A stretch of 29,202 nt of DNA from the IMG/VR virus record IMGVR_UViG_3300031746_000122, positions 1 through 29,202 of that record; one strand, 5' to 3'. Positions within the stretch are counted from its first letter, which is position 1. Each line of letters begins with the position of its first letter. The DNA is from a virus. Shown piece after piece: positions 22,580 to 29,202 of this stretch. The position numbers were made by a program, and so were the translations under genes. The notes under the pieces are model-generated. The model worked only from the letters and a program-made list of their open reading frames with translations. It did no database searches and was not told where the DNA came from.

Positions 22580-23652
22580 TATTTTGCCCCCTTCATATAA
22601 GATAGCGGCCCTCTGGCATCAGGAGCAAACTTGCCTTTTGCCAAAGCGGAACCTTTTTGTTTTCTAATTTGTTTGCGCATATGGTCCAGCTTCTTGGCTC
22701 CGGCATCAGATGACCCGTTACCAAGCATTGAAACAGTCTGTGCATCCATAACATACTCGCCGTCAGACAGCACGGCAGGAATTGAGTCAGACGTGCCAGT
22801 CCCGCCACCCCTTACATATCGCCCTTGAGCGGCAGCAACTGGGAGCTGGTTATTCTCAAAGAAAGCCATTTCAGGGCCAAAACCGTAATCTGTATAAATA
22901 TCTGGTCTTGTCTGTTTACGCTTGAATTCCATTTCTTGCAGGCCCGGATCATCTTCAGGGTCAATCTCTGGACGAGATGGTTTATTGTCATCGCCGCCAC
23001 TTCCACCAAGAGCAGAAGCGGCCAGCAAGAGTGGCGCAGCTTTCATGATCTGGGACATTACGCCAGACGAACCTGCTCCGATCTTGGACATATAGTCTCC
23101 GCTACCCCCTGCAACATTTGCGGGATTTGTAGGGTTTAATATCGCAGACGCCGGATCAGCGGACGGATACATATTCAAACCAGACAACGCACCATTGGAC
23201 CCTGTAAGACCAAGACTGTTCAAAGCGTATGGCGTAATTGCACCAAGGGCCGCTCCACCAAGGGCGTTGCCGGAAAATGAACCAAGACTACCACCAATTA
23301 AACCGCTTCCAATAGCTGCTTGGATTGCCGGGTTTGTCACGCCAAATACGTTACCAACTGTAGAGCCAATTGCGCTACCAACGCCGGGAGCAAATATGTT
23401 TGCCGCAGCTGTGGCAACGGGGGCAAACCAATCCTGTTCATAGAATGGTTTAAACTGATGAAGGCCAGTGTCGGGATTAACGCTCCCCGGACCAAGATTG
23501 TCCTTCATCCATTCAAATTCTTCTTCATTGACGTGGATAAGCATATTGTCGCTACCCTTGCCAGCACTGCGGACTTGCTCTGCTTTAGAGGCCAGACCGC
23601 CTTGTTTGTACTGATTAGGAGGATCAAAGTTGATAACGACCTGTCTCATCAT
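22579..23652 (-). CDS. Probable virion/ejection protein with glycine-rich hydrophobic core
   Basis: About 357 residues. The N-terminus has MLIHVNEEEFEWMKDN and GPGSVNPDTGLHQF, common in podophage virion proteins. Residues about 75-170 are Gly/Ala-rich with repeated G-xxx-G spacing (FAPGVGSAIGSTVGNVFGV), as in membrane-inserting ejection proteins. The C-terminal DSIPAVLSDGEYVMDAQTVS followed by a basic KQIRKQKG segment is a widespread phage ending. The start is ATG 23652, overlapping the preceding TGA; a TTG at 23694 would overlap the upstream gene by 46 bases. The function is inferred, not recognised. Confidence 0.7.
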   Translation of the reverse strand: MMRQVVINFDPPNQYKQGGLASKAEQVRSAGKGSDNMLIHVNEEEFEWMKDNLGPGSVNPDTGLHQFKPFYEQDWFAPVATAAANIFAPGVGSAIGSTVGNVFGVTNPAIQAAIGSGLIGGSLGSFSGNALGGAALGAITPYALNSLGLTGSNGALSGLNMYPSADPASAILNPTNPANVAGGSGDYMSKIGAGSSGVMSQIMKAAPLLLAASALGGSGGDDNKPSRPEIDPEDDPGLQEMEFKRKQTRPDIYTDYGFGPEMAFFENNQLPVAAAQGRYVRGGGTGTSDSIPAVLSDGEYVMDAQTVSMLGNGSSDAGAKKLDHMRKQIRKQKGSALAKGKFAPDARGPLSYMKGAK

Positions 23653-23891
23653 GTCACCATAATCTGCAAAAACCGCTCGGCCCAAAGACGCCAATCGGTG
23701 AATTGATACGGGTTAGGAGCCGTGCTTTGCCAATTGGTATTAGATAGAATAACACCTCTTGCCCATTCTTGCCAGTTTGACTCATCATCTAGTCGGCCAA
23801 TATCGCCACTTGCACCTTCATTTATAATGATAGGCGTCATTCTATCAGCCCACTCAATCACTTCCATGCCAGCAGGGTTAATTCCAATCAT
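23649..23891 (-). CDS. Small hypothetical virion-region protein
   Basis: 80 residues, tryptophan-rich (seven Trp, including WADR, NWQEWARG and DWRLWAERF). No family is recognised. Proteins of this size and composition often lie between the gp10-like gene and ejection proteins in podophages. ATG 23891 overlaps the preceding TGA by four bases (ATGA) and has GGGGG seven bases upstream. Confidence 0.65.
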   Translation of the reverse strand: MIGINPAGMEVIEWADRMTPIIINEGASGDIGRLDDESNWQEWARGVILSNTNWQSTAPNPYQFTDWRLWAERFLQIMVT

Positions 23892-25684
23892 GGAACAGCC
23901 CCCAGCAAAGTACCGTCAGCTGCCTCAATGTGGGCCAAACACATACCCATTTGATAGTCGCCACCAATTGTATTGCTGCGGAATGTGAACCGCATTTCAC
24001 GCCGTATTTCCTTGAAGAACACCACCTGCTCCGGAGGAGAAGTAGCCGTCTCAGGAAATTCCATAACCTCGCTTTGGACTTCCTTGGCTCTGGCGTTTGA
24101 TCTGCCAGTAATAGATAGAGTCATTGGTCCAGACTGGACAAAATCAGGTTCAACGATAGTAACACGGAGGCTTTTGTTTTGTGACTGATCAGCCGCGACA
24201 AGGGATATATCACTGGTTTCAAAATATGATTCAATTGGATTGAAGGTTGAGCCAGTCAATTCATCCAATCCAAATTCATGCTGCCACAAGGTATACCCTG
24301 CAAGCGTAGCAACAGTTATCGTAAACCCGCTTCCTGTCCCACCAATCAATGTATTGCTTACAGTAAGAACATCACCAACTGCATACCCGCTTCCGGGGAT
24401 TACAAGCGTCACAGCGGTAACCACGTTTCCGGCAACGGTGACGTTTACCGTTGCACCGAAACCTGCAATCGAGGTCGTGTTTGTAGTCGCTACATTGTAA
24501 TACGTTCCATCAACGTAAGACGTGCCTGCAAGAAGACTTCCAAGAGTTCTGATTGAATTAATGCTTGTTGAGCCAACCATCAATGGATATTGGAAAACAC
24601 GCGGGTATTGCCCATTTGTACGGCCTGAATTTGGAAGTTGTGTGTCATACCATGTTCCTTCACGGACATTGTAAATGACAGCATGAGTGCATTCAGTTGC
24701 GTCCCCAAATGGAAAACACCACCAAATTTCACCAAAACGAGGGACTTTGATAGCAAAAACCTTCTGCCTTTGGTCATAGTTTAAATTATCAAAAAACCAA
24801 TTTAGGTTAAGATCATTGGGAACTTCCCTTACAACGCCGTTGTACAACAGGAATCGGTCCAAACCGCACCAGTAGTAGATGCCATCATACTCAATGACAG
24901 ACTGGGACGACAAGATAGACGATTCATCCGATATTGTATCAAACGAGAATACAGGGTCGCCGCCAATGTAAGACATCCTGATAACGCTATCCAGACTCCA
25001 AAGGAGTGCGGATGGAGAGTTGCCAGCACCACCACGGGTATTGATAGCAGCAACAATCTTTTGGGCTGTTACAGACGCCTCTCCGGGGCCAGCCGCGACT
25101 GGCGTCCAATCTGTAGGGTCGCCCGGTGCTGACCATGCAACAAGCCCATTATTGCCATATGCAATAAGATATGGGTGCAAAGCCAATATCCCGCCTGAAA
25201 CTTGCGGAGCGCCAGAAAGAACAGCTAAAGCAGACGAGGCTGTAATATCTCCAACATAAATATCTGTGTTTGCGCTGGCCGAGATATCTAAAAGGTTAGG
25301 CGCTGCATGAGCAAATATGGCTGTATATCCTGACGCTGTATCATACAGCGCATCCATGCCCCACATATTTACAGCATTGTCTGCAAAACCGGATGGAGTT
25401 CTGTCATATGGGGCAGAGCCAATGCCTTGATTATCAATTGTTACCATTTCAAACAGGCTACGGCTTCCGGAAAATGTGTAAATTAACCCGTTAAACGGAT
25501 AAGTATACATCCCGCGAGATGCCCCACCCAAAGAATTTGTAATCTGCCGATAGCCCCACATTTTGCGGGGAAGCCCACGTTGAAATCGTACCCACTGGCC
25601 ATCAACGTAAAAATCGCCTTCAAAAACGGTTCCGTCACGTTTAATGCCCGGCTTTGATTGAATGTGGACTGGCCTAGTTGTCAT
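23888..25684 (-). CDS. P22 gp10-like tail/packaged-DNA stabilisation protein
   Basis: 598 residues. The order of beta-rich segments fits P22 gp10-like tail accessory proteins: GDFYVDGQWVRFQRGLPRKM, then GLIYTFSG, ALHPYLIAYGNNGLVAWSAP with DPTDWTP, YDGIYYWCGLDRFLLYNG, GEIWWCFPFGDATECTHAVI and VREGTWYDT. Such proteins form the propeller-like plug of the short tail and keep DNA in the capsid. Residues about 382-465 are an extra glycine-rich beta module closely similar to one in the neighbouring fibre protein. The start overlaps the fibre-gene stop by one base. Confidence 0.75.
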   Translation of the reverse strand: MTTRPVHIQSKPGIKRDGTVFEGDFYVDGQWVRFQRGLPRKMWGYRQITNSLGGASRGMYTYPFNGLIYTFSGSRSLFEMVTIDNQGIGSAPYDRTPSGFADNAVNMWGMDALYDTASGYTAIFAHAAPNLLDISASANTDIYVGDITASSALAVLSGAPQVSGGILALHPYLIAYGNNGLVAWSAPGDPTDWTPVAAGPGEASVTAQKIVAAINTRGGAGNSPSALLWSLDSVIRMSYIGGDPVFSFDTISDESSILSSQSVIEYDGIYYWCGLDRFLLYNGVVREVPNDLNLNWFFDNLNYDQRQKVFAIKVPRFGEIWWCFPFGDATECTHAVIYNVREGTWYDTQLPNSGRTNGQYPRVFQYPLMVGSTSINSIRTLGSLLAGTSYVDGTYYNVATTNTTSIAGFGATVNVTVAGNVVTAVTLVIPGSGYAVGDVLTVSNTLIGGTGSGFTITVATLAGYTLWQHEFGLDELTGSTFNPIESYFETSDISLVAADQSQNKSLRVTIVEPDFVQSGPMTLSITGRSNARAKEVQSEVMEFPETATSPPEQVVFFKEIRREMRFTFRSNTIGGDYQMGMCLAHIEAADGTLLGAVP

Positions 25685-27240
25685 TATCCAAGGCTCACTG
25701 CATATGCGAGGGCGTCTGATTGGGTCTGAGTAATGAGGGAATCAACCTGATCAATAGAGTAAACCTCAAGGGTTGCTCTGGCGGCGGTAGCGGTAATTGT
25801 AGCTACGCTGATCTGGAACCCAGCACCAATTCCACCAAGCGACGTATTGAATGCTGACAACGTGTCACCGACCTCATAGCCAAGACCGCCATTAAGTAAT
25901 GTAACAACTGTTACCGCATTTCCGGCTACCGTAATATCTGCAAGAGCGCCAATGCCGGAGCCGTTAATAAGCGTTACGCTGGCATAATTGCCGTTAACAT
26001 ATCCTGACCCGCCGACTAGGGTGCTAAGACTGTTAATGGTTGCTAAAGTAGTAAAGAGAGCCTGGCCAATCGTTGACCCGCCGATAGCTGTTCTGCCTTG
26101 GGCTTGAGTCGATGACTGAAATACTGCAATACCAGCTGAGCCACCACCGAGATTGATAAGCGCACCATTAGCTGTAGTGGCTCCAGTGCCACCATTTGCA
26201 ATAGCGATTGGTGTTGAAATGCCAGCCGTTGCCGCATTTACAACGTCCGTCCCATCACAATACAAGATAGCGCGGGAGGCTTGAGGAACTGCGTACCCAG
26301 TGCCAGCAGATGTTTTAATGGTTAGGCTATAGGCGTTGGTTGTCGAGTTATCGACCCAATACTGCTGGACAGTTGGAGGGACAATAATCACTCGGTTACC
26401 CGTCAAAGCTCCAGTAAACCGATAGGCAATTTTGTTCTGCTCAGCCGTTGAGAGGGTATAGTTCCCTGTTCCTGCTACTGCAATAGAGGTGTAGTTGAAC
26501 GCAAAATTTACGTTCTGGCCAAACCCTACTGTGTAATATGCAAGGCCGTCGCAAATAATAAAGCATGAATTGGTTGGGGGGATTTCTTTGGTCAAGCCAC
26601 CATCAATCAAAAATGCTCCTGATGGATCAATCACAAGGCTACCAGTACCCTGATTCCGAATACTCATAAACCAGTCGTTACCAACCGTTGCTGGTAGCGG
26701 CAGAGTTAATGTGCCTGTGCCGCCAGTCCAAAGCAGTAGTTGGGAGCGGTTGCTGTTGCCAGAAGTAAAATTGGAATTGAACTCGACAACTTCCTGAGAC
26801 TGGTTAAGCGTTGATGCAATTGCTTTGATACCAAGCCCGGCAAGAGCGCCAGCTGTGGCAGATGATACACCAACGCCATACTGGAGAACCTGCCAGCTAC
26901 CGTTAAGTGTCGTATTGTCCGTGATGTAAACTTGCCATAGCTCACCGGAAGCCAGACTTACAATCGTGTTTCCGCTGGTATCTACCACCGTAAAAGAGTT
27001 TGTTCCTGTGTTATTGAACAGGATGGTCTGCCCTGTCGATGCCAGATTGGCGGCGGGAAGAAATATATTGAAGCCACCAACCGTGCAGTTAACGTCAATA
27101 ATGTTTGCGGCAATATCAACTGTCCCGTTATTGTCCAAAGGCCATGTTAGGACAATATCGACCGTATCAAGGTCAATGGAAAGATAGGATACTTGGCTGG
27201 GGTAGATGGTTGATCCACCAAAGACACTGGTAAAGCTCAT
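25684..27240 (-). CDS. Tail fibre / receptor-binding-type protein
   Basis: 518 residues, Ser/Thr/Gly/Asn-rich and almost free of Lys and Arg, as in beta-helical fibres. The segment IAIANGGTGATTANGALINL is a phage fibre motif. Residues about 402-485 are the GYVNGNY ... GLGYEVGDTLS ... GGIGAGF module also found in the gp10-like protein. The C-terminal end (YSIDQVDSLITQTQSDALAY) is helical, perhaps for trimerisation or chaperone contact. A separate receptor-binding tip could be encoded outside the window. GGGG lies seven bases before the ATG. Confidence 0.75.
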   Translation of the reverse strand: MSFTSVFGGSTIYPSQVSYLSIDLDTVDIVLTWPLDNNGTVDIAANIIDVNCTVGGFNIFLPAANLASTGQTILFNNTGTNSFTVVDTSGNTIVSLASGELWQVYITDNTTLNGSWQVLQYGVGVSSATAGALAGLGIKAIASTLNQSQEVVEFNSNFTSGNSNRSQLLLWTGGTGTLTLPLPATVGNDWFMSIRNQGTGSLVIDPSGAFLIDGGLTKEIPPTNSCFIICDGLAYYTVGFGQNVNFAFNYTSIAVAGTGNYTLSTAEQNKIAYRFTGALTGNRVIIVPPTVQQYWVDNSTTNAYSLTIKTSAGTGYAVPQASRAILYCDGTDVVNAATAGISTPIAIANGGTGATTANGALINLGGGSAGIAVFQSSTQAQGRTAIGGSTIGQALFTTLATINSLSTLVGGSGYVNGNYASVTLINGSGIGALADITVAGNAVTVVTLLNGGLGYEVGDTLSAFNTSLGGIGAGFQISVATITATAARATLEVYSIDQVDSLITQTQSDALAYAVSLG

Positions 27241-27242
27241 AG

Positions 27243-27902
27243 TTATGCCCCATCTCGCGTTGTGCTGCGGTCAACAATTCTCTTGAGGTCTTCTTTATTA
27301 ATGGCCTGTAAAGACGTGTCATAGAAATTTTGCCAAACCGGAATGCGTTCATCATTCTTCAAGAATGGCGTTGCCTCAAGCAATGAACCATACAGAATAA
27401 GCTGTGGGGCGTATTCTGTAAGCCAGTTTGTCTGAACAACGTCGCTGAGAAGAGCTGGAATTTCATAATAAAGAATCTCGGCTGGCGTGTCCTCGTTAGG
27501 CGTAGGACCAATTAGCCAGTTATTATAGTTGTAGTCAGCGTAAAATTTAGGCTGGTCAGTCAGTGCCTCGTTGGGCCAATAGCTTCTGATGTACTCATAG
27601 CTACGCGGAAATAAGAAAGTTCTGATTGCGTTTGTTGCGCCAGTTCCAAAGTTGATAGAGATAGTCCTTCTCCACCTATCCGGTTTTGGATAGACAGAAA
27701 CACCATTTTGAAAATTTGTAGTGACGGCAACGATAAAGCCTTCAATCTTCAAATCTGCTGAAATGCGGCGTTCAGCAAGGGTGATTAACCGTGGAATCTG
27801 TTGGTAAACAATGGGATCGACAGCAGATGAAGCACCGCGTTCCAGATAGTTCTGGATGTCGGTCTGCAATTCACTGAAGGTCATCCCGGTCTGTGAAGTC
27901 AT
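27243..27902 (-). CDS. Head-tail adaptor protein
   Basis: About 219 residues. The N-terminal helix set (MTFSELQTDIQNYLERGAS, then PRLITLAERRISADLKIEG), a beta-rich middle with a WRRTISINFG strand, and the C-terminal half (WLTEYAPQLILYGSLLEATP, then WQNFYDTSLQAI) match podophage adaptor proteins (P22 gp4/SU10 type) that sit under the portal ring. The start is ATG 27902, one base after the endolysin stop; a longer frame to 27935 would overlap that gene. Its place next to the tail genes supports the call. Confidence 0.75.
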   Translation of the reverse strand: MTSQTGMTFSELQTDIQNYLERGASSAVDPIVYQQIPRLITLAERRISADLKIEGFIVAVTTNFQNGVSVYPKPDRWRRTISINFGTGATNAIRTFLFPRSYEYIRSYWPNEALTDQPKFYADYNYNNWLIGPTPNEDTPAEILYYEIPALLSDVVQTNWLTEYAPQLILYGSLLEATPFLKNDERIPVWQNFYDTSLQAINKEDLKRIVDRSTTRDGA

Positions 27903-27903
27903 T

Positions 27904-28416
27904 TTATCCAACCATTTTTGCAGAGGTCTGAGCAACCTCTGCTACGCGACGCCCCCAACCTTTTCCAAATGTACTCCAAGTGGGCAACCCTTGCAAGAAA
28001 ACCAATCTGGCATCGCAAATTTTAGCTGCCAGTTCACTGGAGTCCATCTTTGCTACCGCTGCAAGTGTAGCAGGTCCGATAGCCCCATCAGCGACCACAT
28101 TACAAGCAGCTTGAAGAAACTTGGCGGCGCGAGAAGGACCAGAATTAATAGCAATGTCAAAAACAGCAAAATCCACCCCATGCGGGAGGTCGTCGCAGCG
28201 GCACTTGTCCCAGTACCGCGTTTTGTAGAGCGGGGCGACATCGGAGACTGTGAGGGCTTTAATGTCATCTTTTGCTACCTCATGCCCAACCCACTCTTCC
28301 CAGACTTTCTTGGTGCAGCCGAGGTTGGTAGCGCCGCCGGGGTCTTTGGGATGATCAACATAACCGCCTTCATGCTTGAGAACATGAGCAAGGGATTCTT
28401 CAAAATTCTGTTTCAT
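27904..28416 (-). CDS. GH108-family endolysin (N-acetylmuramidase)
   Basis: 170 residues. The N-terminal domain has the GH108 signature: Glu16 in HEGGYVDHPKDPGGATNLG is the catalytic acid, followed by YWDKCRCDDLPHGVDFAVFD and NSGPSRAAKFLQ. This is the zliS/N-acetylmuramidase family that cleaves peptidoglycan glycan strands. The C-terminal part (VADGAIGPATLAAVAKMD and onward) is the small substrate-binding region found in this family. No signal peptide or signal anchor is visible, so release depends on the holin encoded just upstream. Confidence 0.92.
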   Translation of the reverse strand: MKQNFEESLAHVLKHEGGYVDHPKDPGGATNLGCTKKVWEEWVGHEVAKDDIKALTVSDVAPLYKTRYWDKCRCDDLPHGVDFAVFDIAINSGPSRAAKFLQAACNVVADGAIGPATLAAVAKMDSSELAAKICDARLVFLQGLPTWSTFGKGWGRRVAEVAQTSAKMVG

Positions 28417-28419
28417 GAA

Positions 28420-28947
28420 TTACTCCTTTGGCGTCGAGTTGTAGATCATCTGGTCTTTCTTCTGCGAGCCAGACGAAGACCCAAAATAAAATGCGATGAT
28501 GCCGCCCCACGCTGTTTGCAAAGCACCCAAAAGCAGAAGCAACGCCTCGTTGCCAGATGTCGGCAGGCCGTAGACGAGCATATAAATTAGAATGGCAAAG
28601 AACCCAAATGTCACGCTGATTGCAAGGGCGCGTGGAATCCAGTCTTTAGTTTCTTTTTGCATCTCACGGGCAGACTTACGGTCGTCCACCGCAAGCGCCT
28701 CCAGATCAATATCAAGACTCTTCATCTGGACTTTGAAATCGGCGTCGATCTTCTTGACCGTTGCAAGCTGTTCAGGCGAGGCAGTGCGGAGGGCCGTTTG
28801 CAGATCATCCTCAGAGCCGTCCTCATTCCCCAACAGTGCCTGAGACAGTGCCTTTGTTGCCATGCCAGCTAATGGCCCCCCCAAGGCTGTTGCCAGAGTT
28901 GGTGCAACAGACCCAATCAGGCTTCCAAAATTTTTAAGTAGGTCCAT
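28420..28947 (-). CDS. Holin of the three-TM (gene-transfer-agent) type
   Basis: 175 residues. The order fits the 3TM holin family first described for gene transfer agents: an N-terminal amphipathic segment (VAPTLATALGGPLAGMATKA), an acidic linker, a coiled middle around DDRKSAREMQKETKDW, a first TM (RALAISVTFGFFAILIYMLV), a second hydrophobic segment (ALLLLLGALQTAWGGIIAFY), then FGSSSGSQKK. It would form the lesion that releases the endolysin encoded directly downstream. The family is common in alphaproteobacterial phages and transfer agents. The gene overlaps the upstream small membrane protein gene by 14 bases. Confidence 0.85.
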   Translation of the reverse strand: MDLLKNFGSLIGSVAPTLATALGGPLAGMATKALSQALLGNEDGSEDDLQTALRTASPEQLATVKKIDADFKVQMKSLDIDLEALAVDDRKSAREMQKETKDWIPRALAISVTFGFFAILIYMLVYGLPTSGNEALLLLLGALQTAWGGIIAFYFGSSSGSQKKDQMIYNSTPKE

Positions 28948-29191
28948 CGTCTTTACCTCCTGTAGATTTTGATCCTAACATAATTCCTGAAAGAGTTCCC
29001 GTCAGGAACGTAGCAATAGGCGCAATTAACTTGAAAAATTCTTGGTCGTTTGGTGCTTGTCCGTCAATTGGTTGCACAACAAAAATCAGACTGTATAGCA
29101 CTGCAAACACCGTCCCTGTAAGCGTCAAGCACAGGCTGATGCCAATGATAAATTGAAGAAGCGCGTGGAGTTCATCTTCTCTGATCCTCAT
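28934..29191 (-). CDS. Small two-TM membrane protein, possible second lysis protein
   Basis: 85 residues with two hydrophobic helices: about residues 14-39 (FIIGISLCLTLTGTVFAVLY onward) and about 52-74 (FKLIAPIATFLTGTLSGIML). A short loop containing PIDGQAPNDQ separates them, and both ends are charged. It could be a second holin-like protein or an antiholin, judged only by its place before the holin and endolysin. The ATG at 29191 is the first start seen. The frame stays open to the window edge, so a longer start outside the window cannot be excluded. Confidence 0.65.
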   Translation of the reverse strand: MRIREDELHALLQFIIGISLCLTLTGTVFAVLYSLIFVVQPIDGQAPNDQEFFKLIAPIATFLTGTLSGIMLGSKSTGGKDDGPT

Positions 29192-29202
29192 CTCGGCACG
29201 GC

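Overview
The window is a stretch of a tailed-phage genome (Caudoviricetes). It looks like a podovirus: the tail genes resemble a P22-type adaptor and gp10-like stabilisation protein rather than a long tail. Genes are packed tightly, mostly overlapping by ATGA or TGATG. No host housekeeping gene, tRNA, integrase, IS element or CRISPR array is visible. A GcrA-family regulator (8304-8774) and a holin of the gene-transfer-agent three-TM type suggest an alphaproteobacterial host; that is inference.

Layout. (1) At the left edge, the last 27 codons of a plus-strand helix-turn-helix protein end at 86 and are followed by a strong intrinsic terminator (92-122). A block of about nine GGCGATTTAT-type repeats (127-226) follows. 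(2) A minus-strand early operon runs from about 5980 down to 214: DUF1064-like nuclease, Rmf/CrpP-like protein, three small coiled-coil 'MDIVERL'-type proteins plus one further small protein, an SSB-like small protein with a DDEIPF tail, a 740-bp non-coding gap, two HTH-tailed proteins, an SF2 helicase and a zinc-finger/Toprim primase. (3) The gap (3625-4362) holds a large nested inverted repeat. Next to it is a plus-strand unit with a near-consensus sigma70 promoter, two stem-loops and a U-tract: a good candidate for an undescribed phage small RNA of about 83 nt. (4) A divergent plus-strand operon (6054-10233) encodes recombination and regulation: YqaJ exonuclease, ERF annealing protein, DUF1367 protein, GcrA homologue, PD-(D/E)XK-like nuclease, HNH nuclease and small unknown proteins. 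It ends at a strong terminator (10240-10271). (5) A minus-strand late operon enters from the right edge and ends at 10270: small membrane protein, 3TM holin, GH108 endolysin, adaptor, tail fibre, gp10-like protein, four probable virion or ejection proteins, and a 3514-residue polyvalent protein.

How the parts may work together. The minus-strand early genes supply replication (primase, helicase, SSB-like protein). The plus-strand genes supply exonuclease/annealase recombination. The late genes build the tail and lyse the cell. The giant protein joins an N6-adenine methylase, a strawberry-notch-type helicase, an HExxH metallopeptidase-like motif and an LPD38-like C-terminus. By analogy with P1 DarB and the giant Bcep22-group proteins, it is probably packaged and injected to protect incoming DNA.

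Most promising for follow-up are the small RNA with its neighbouring palindrome, the giant polyvalent protein, the repeat block downstream of the primase and the phage GcrA homologue.
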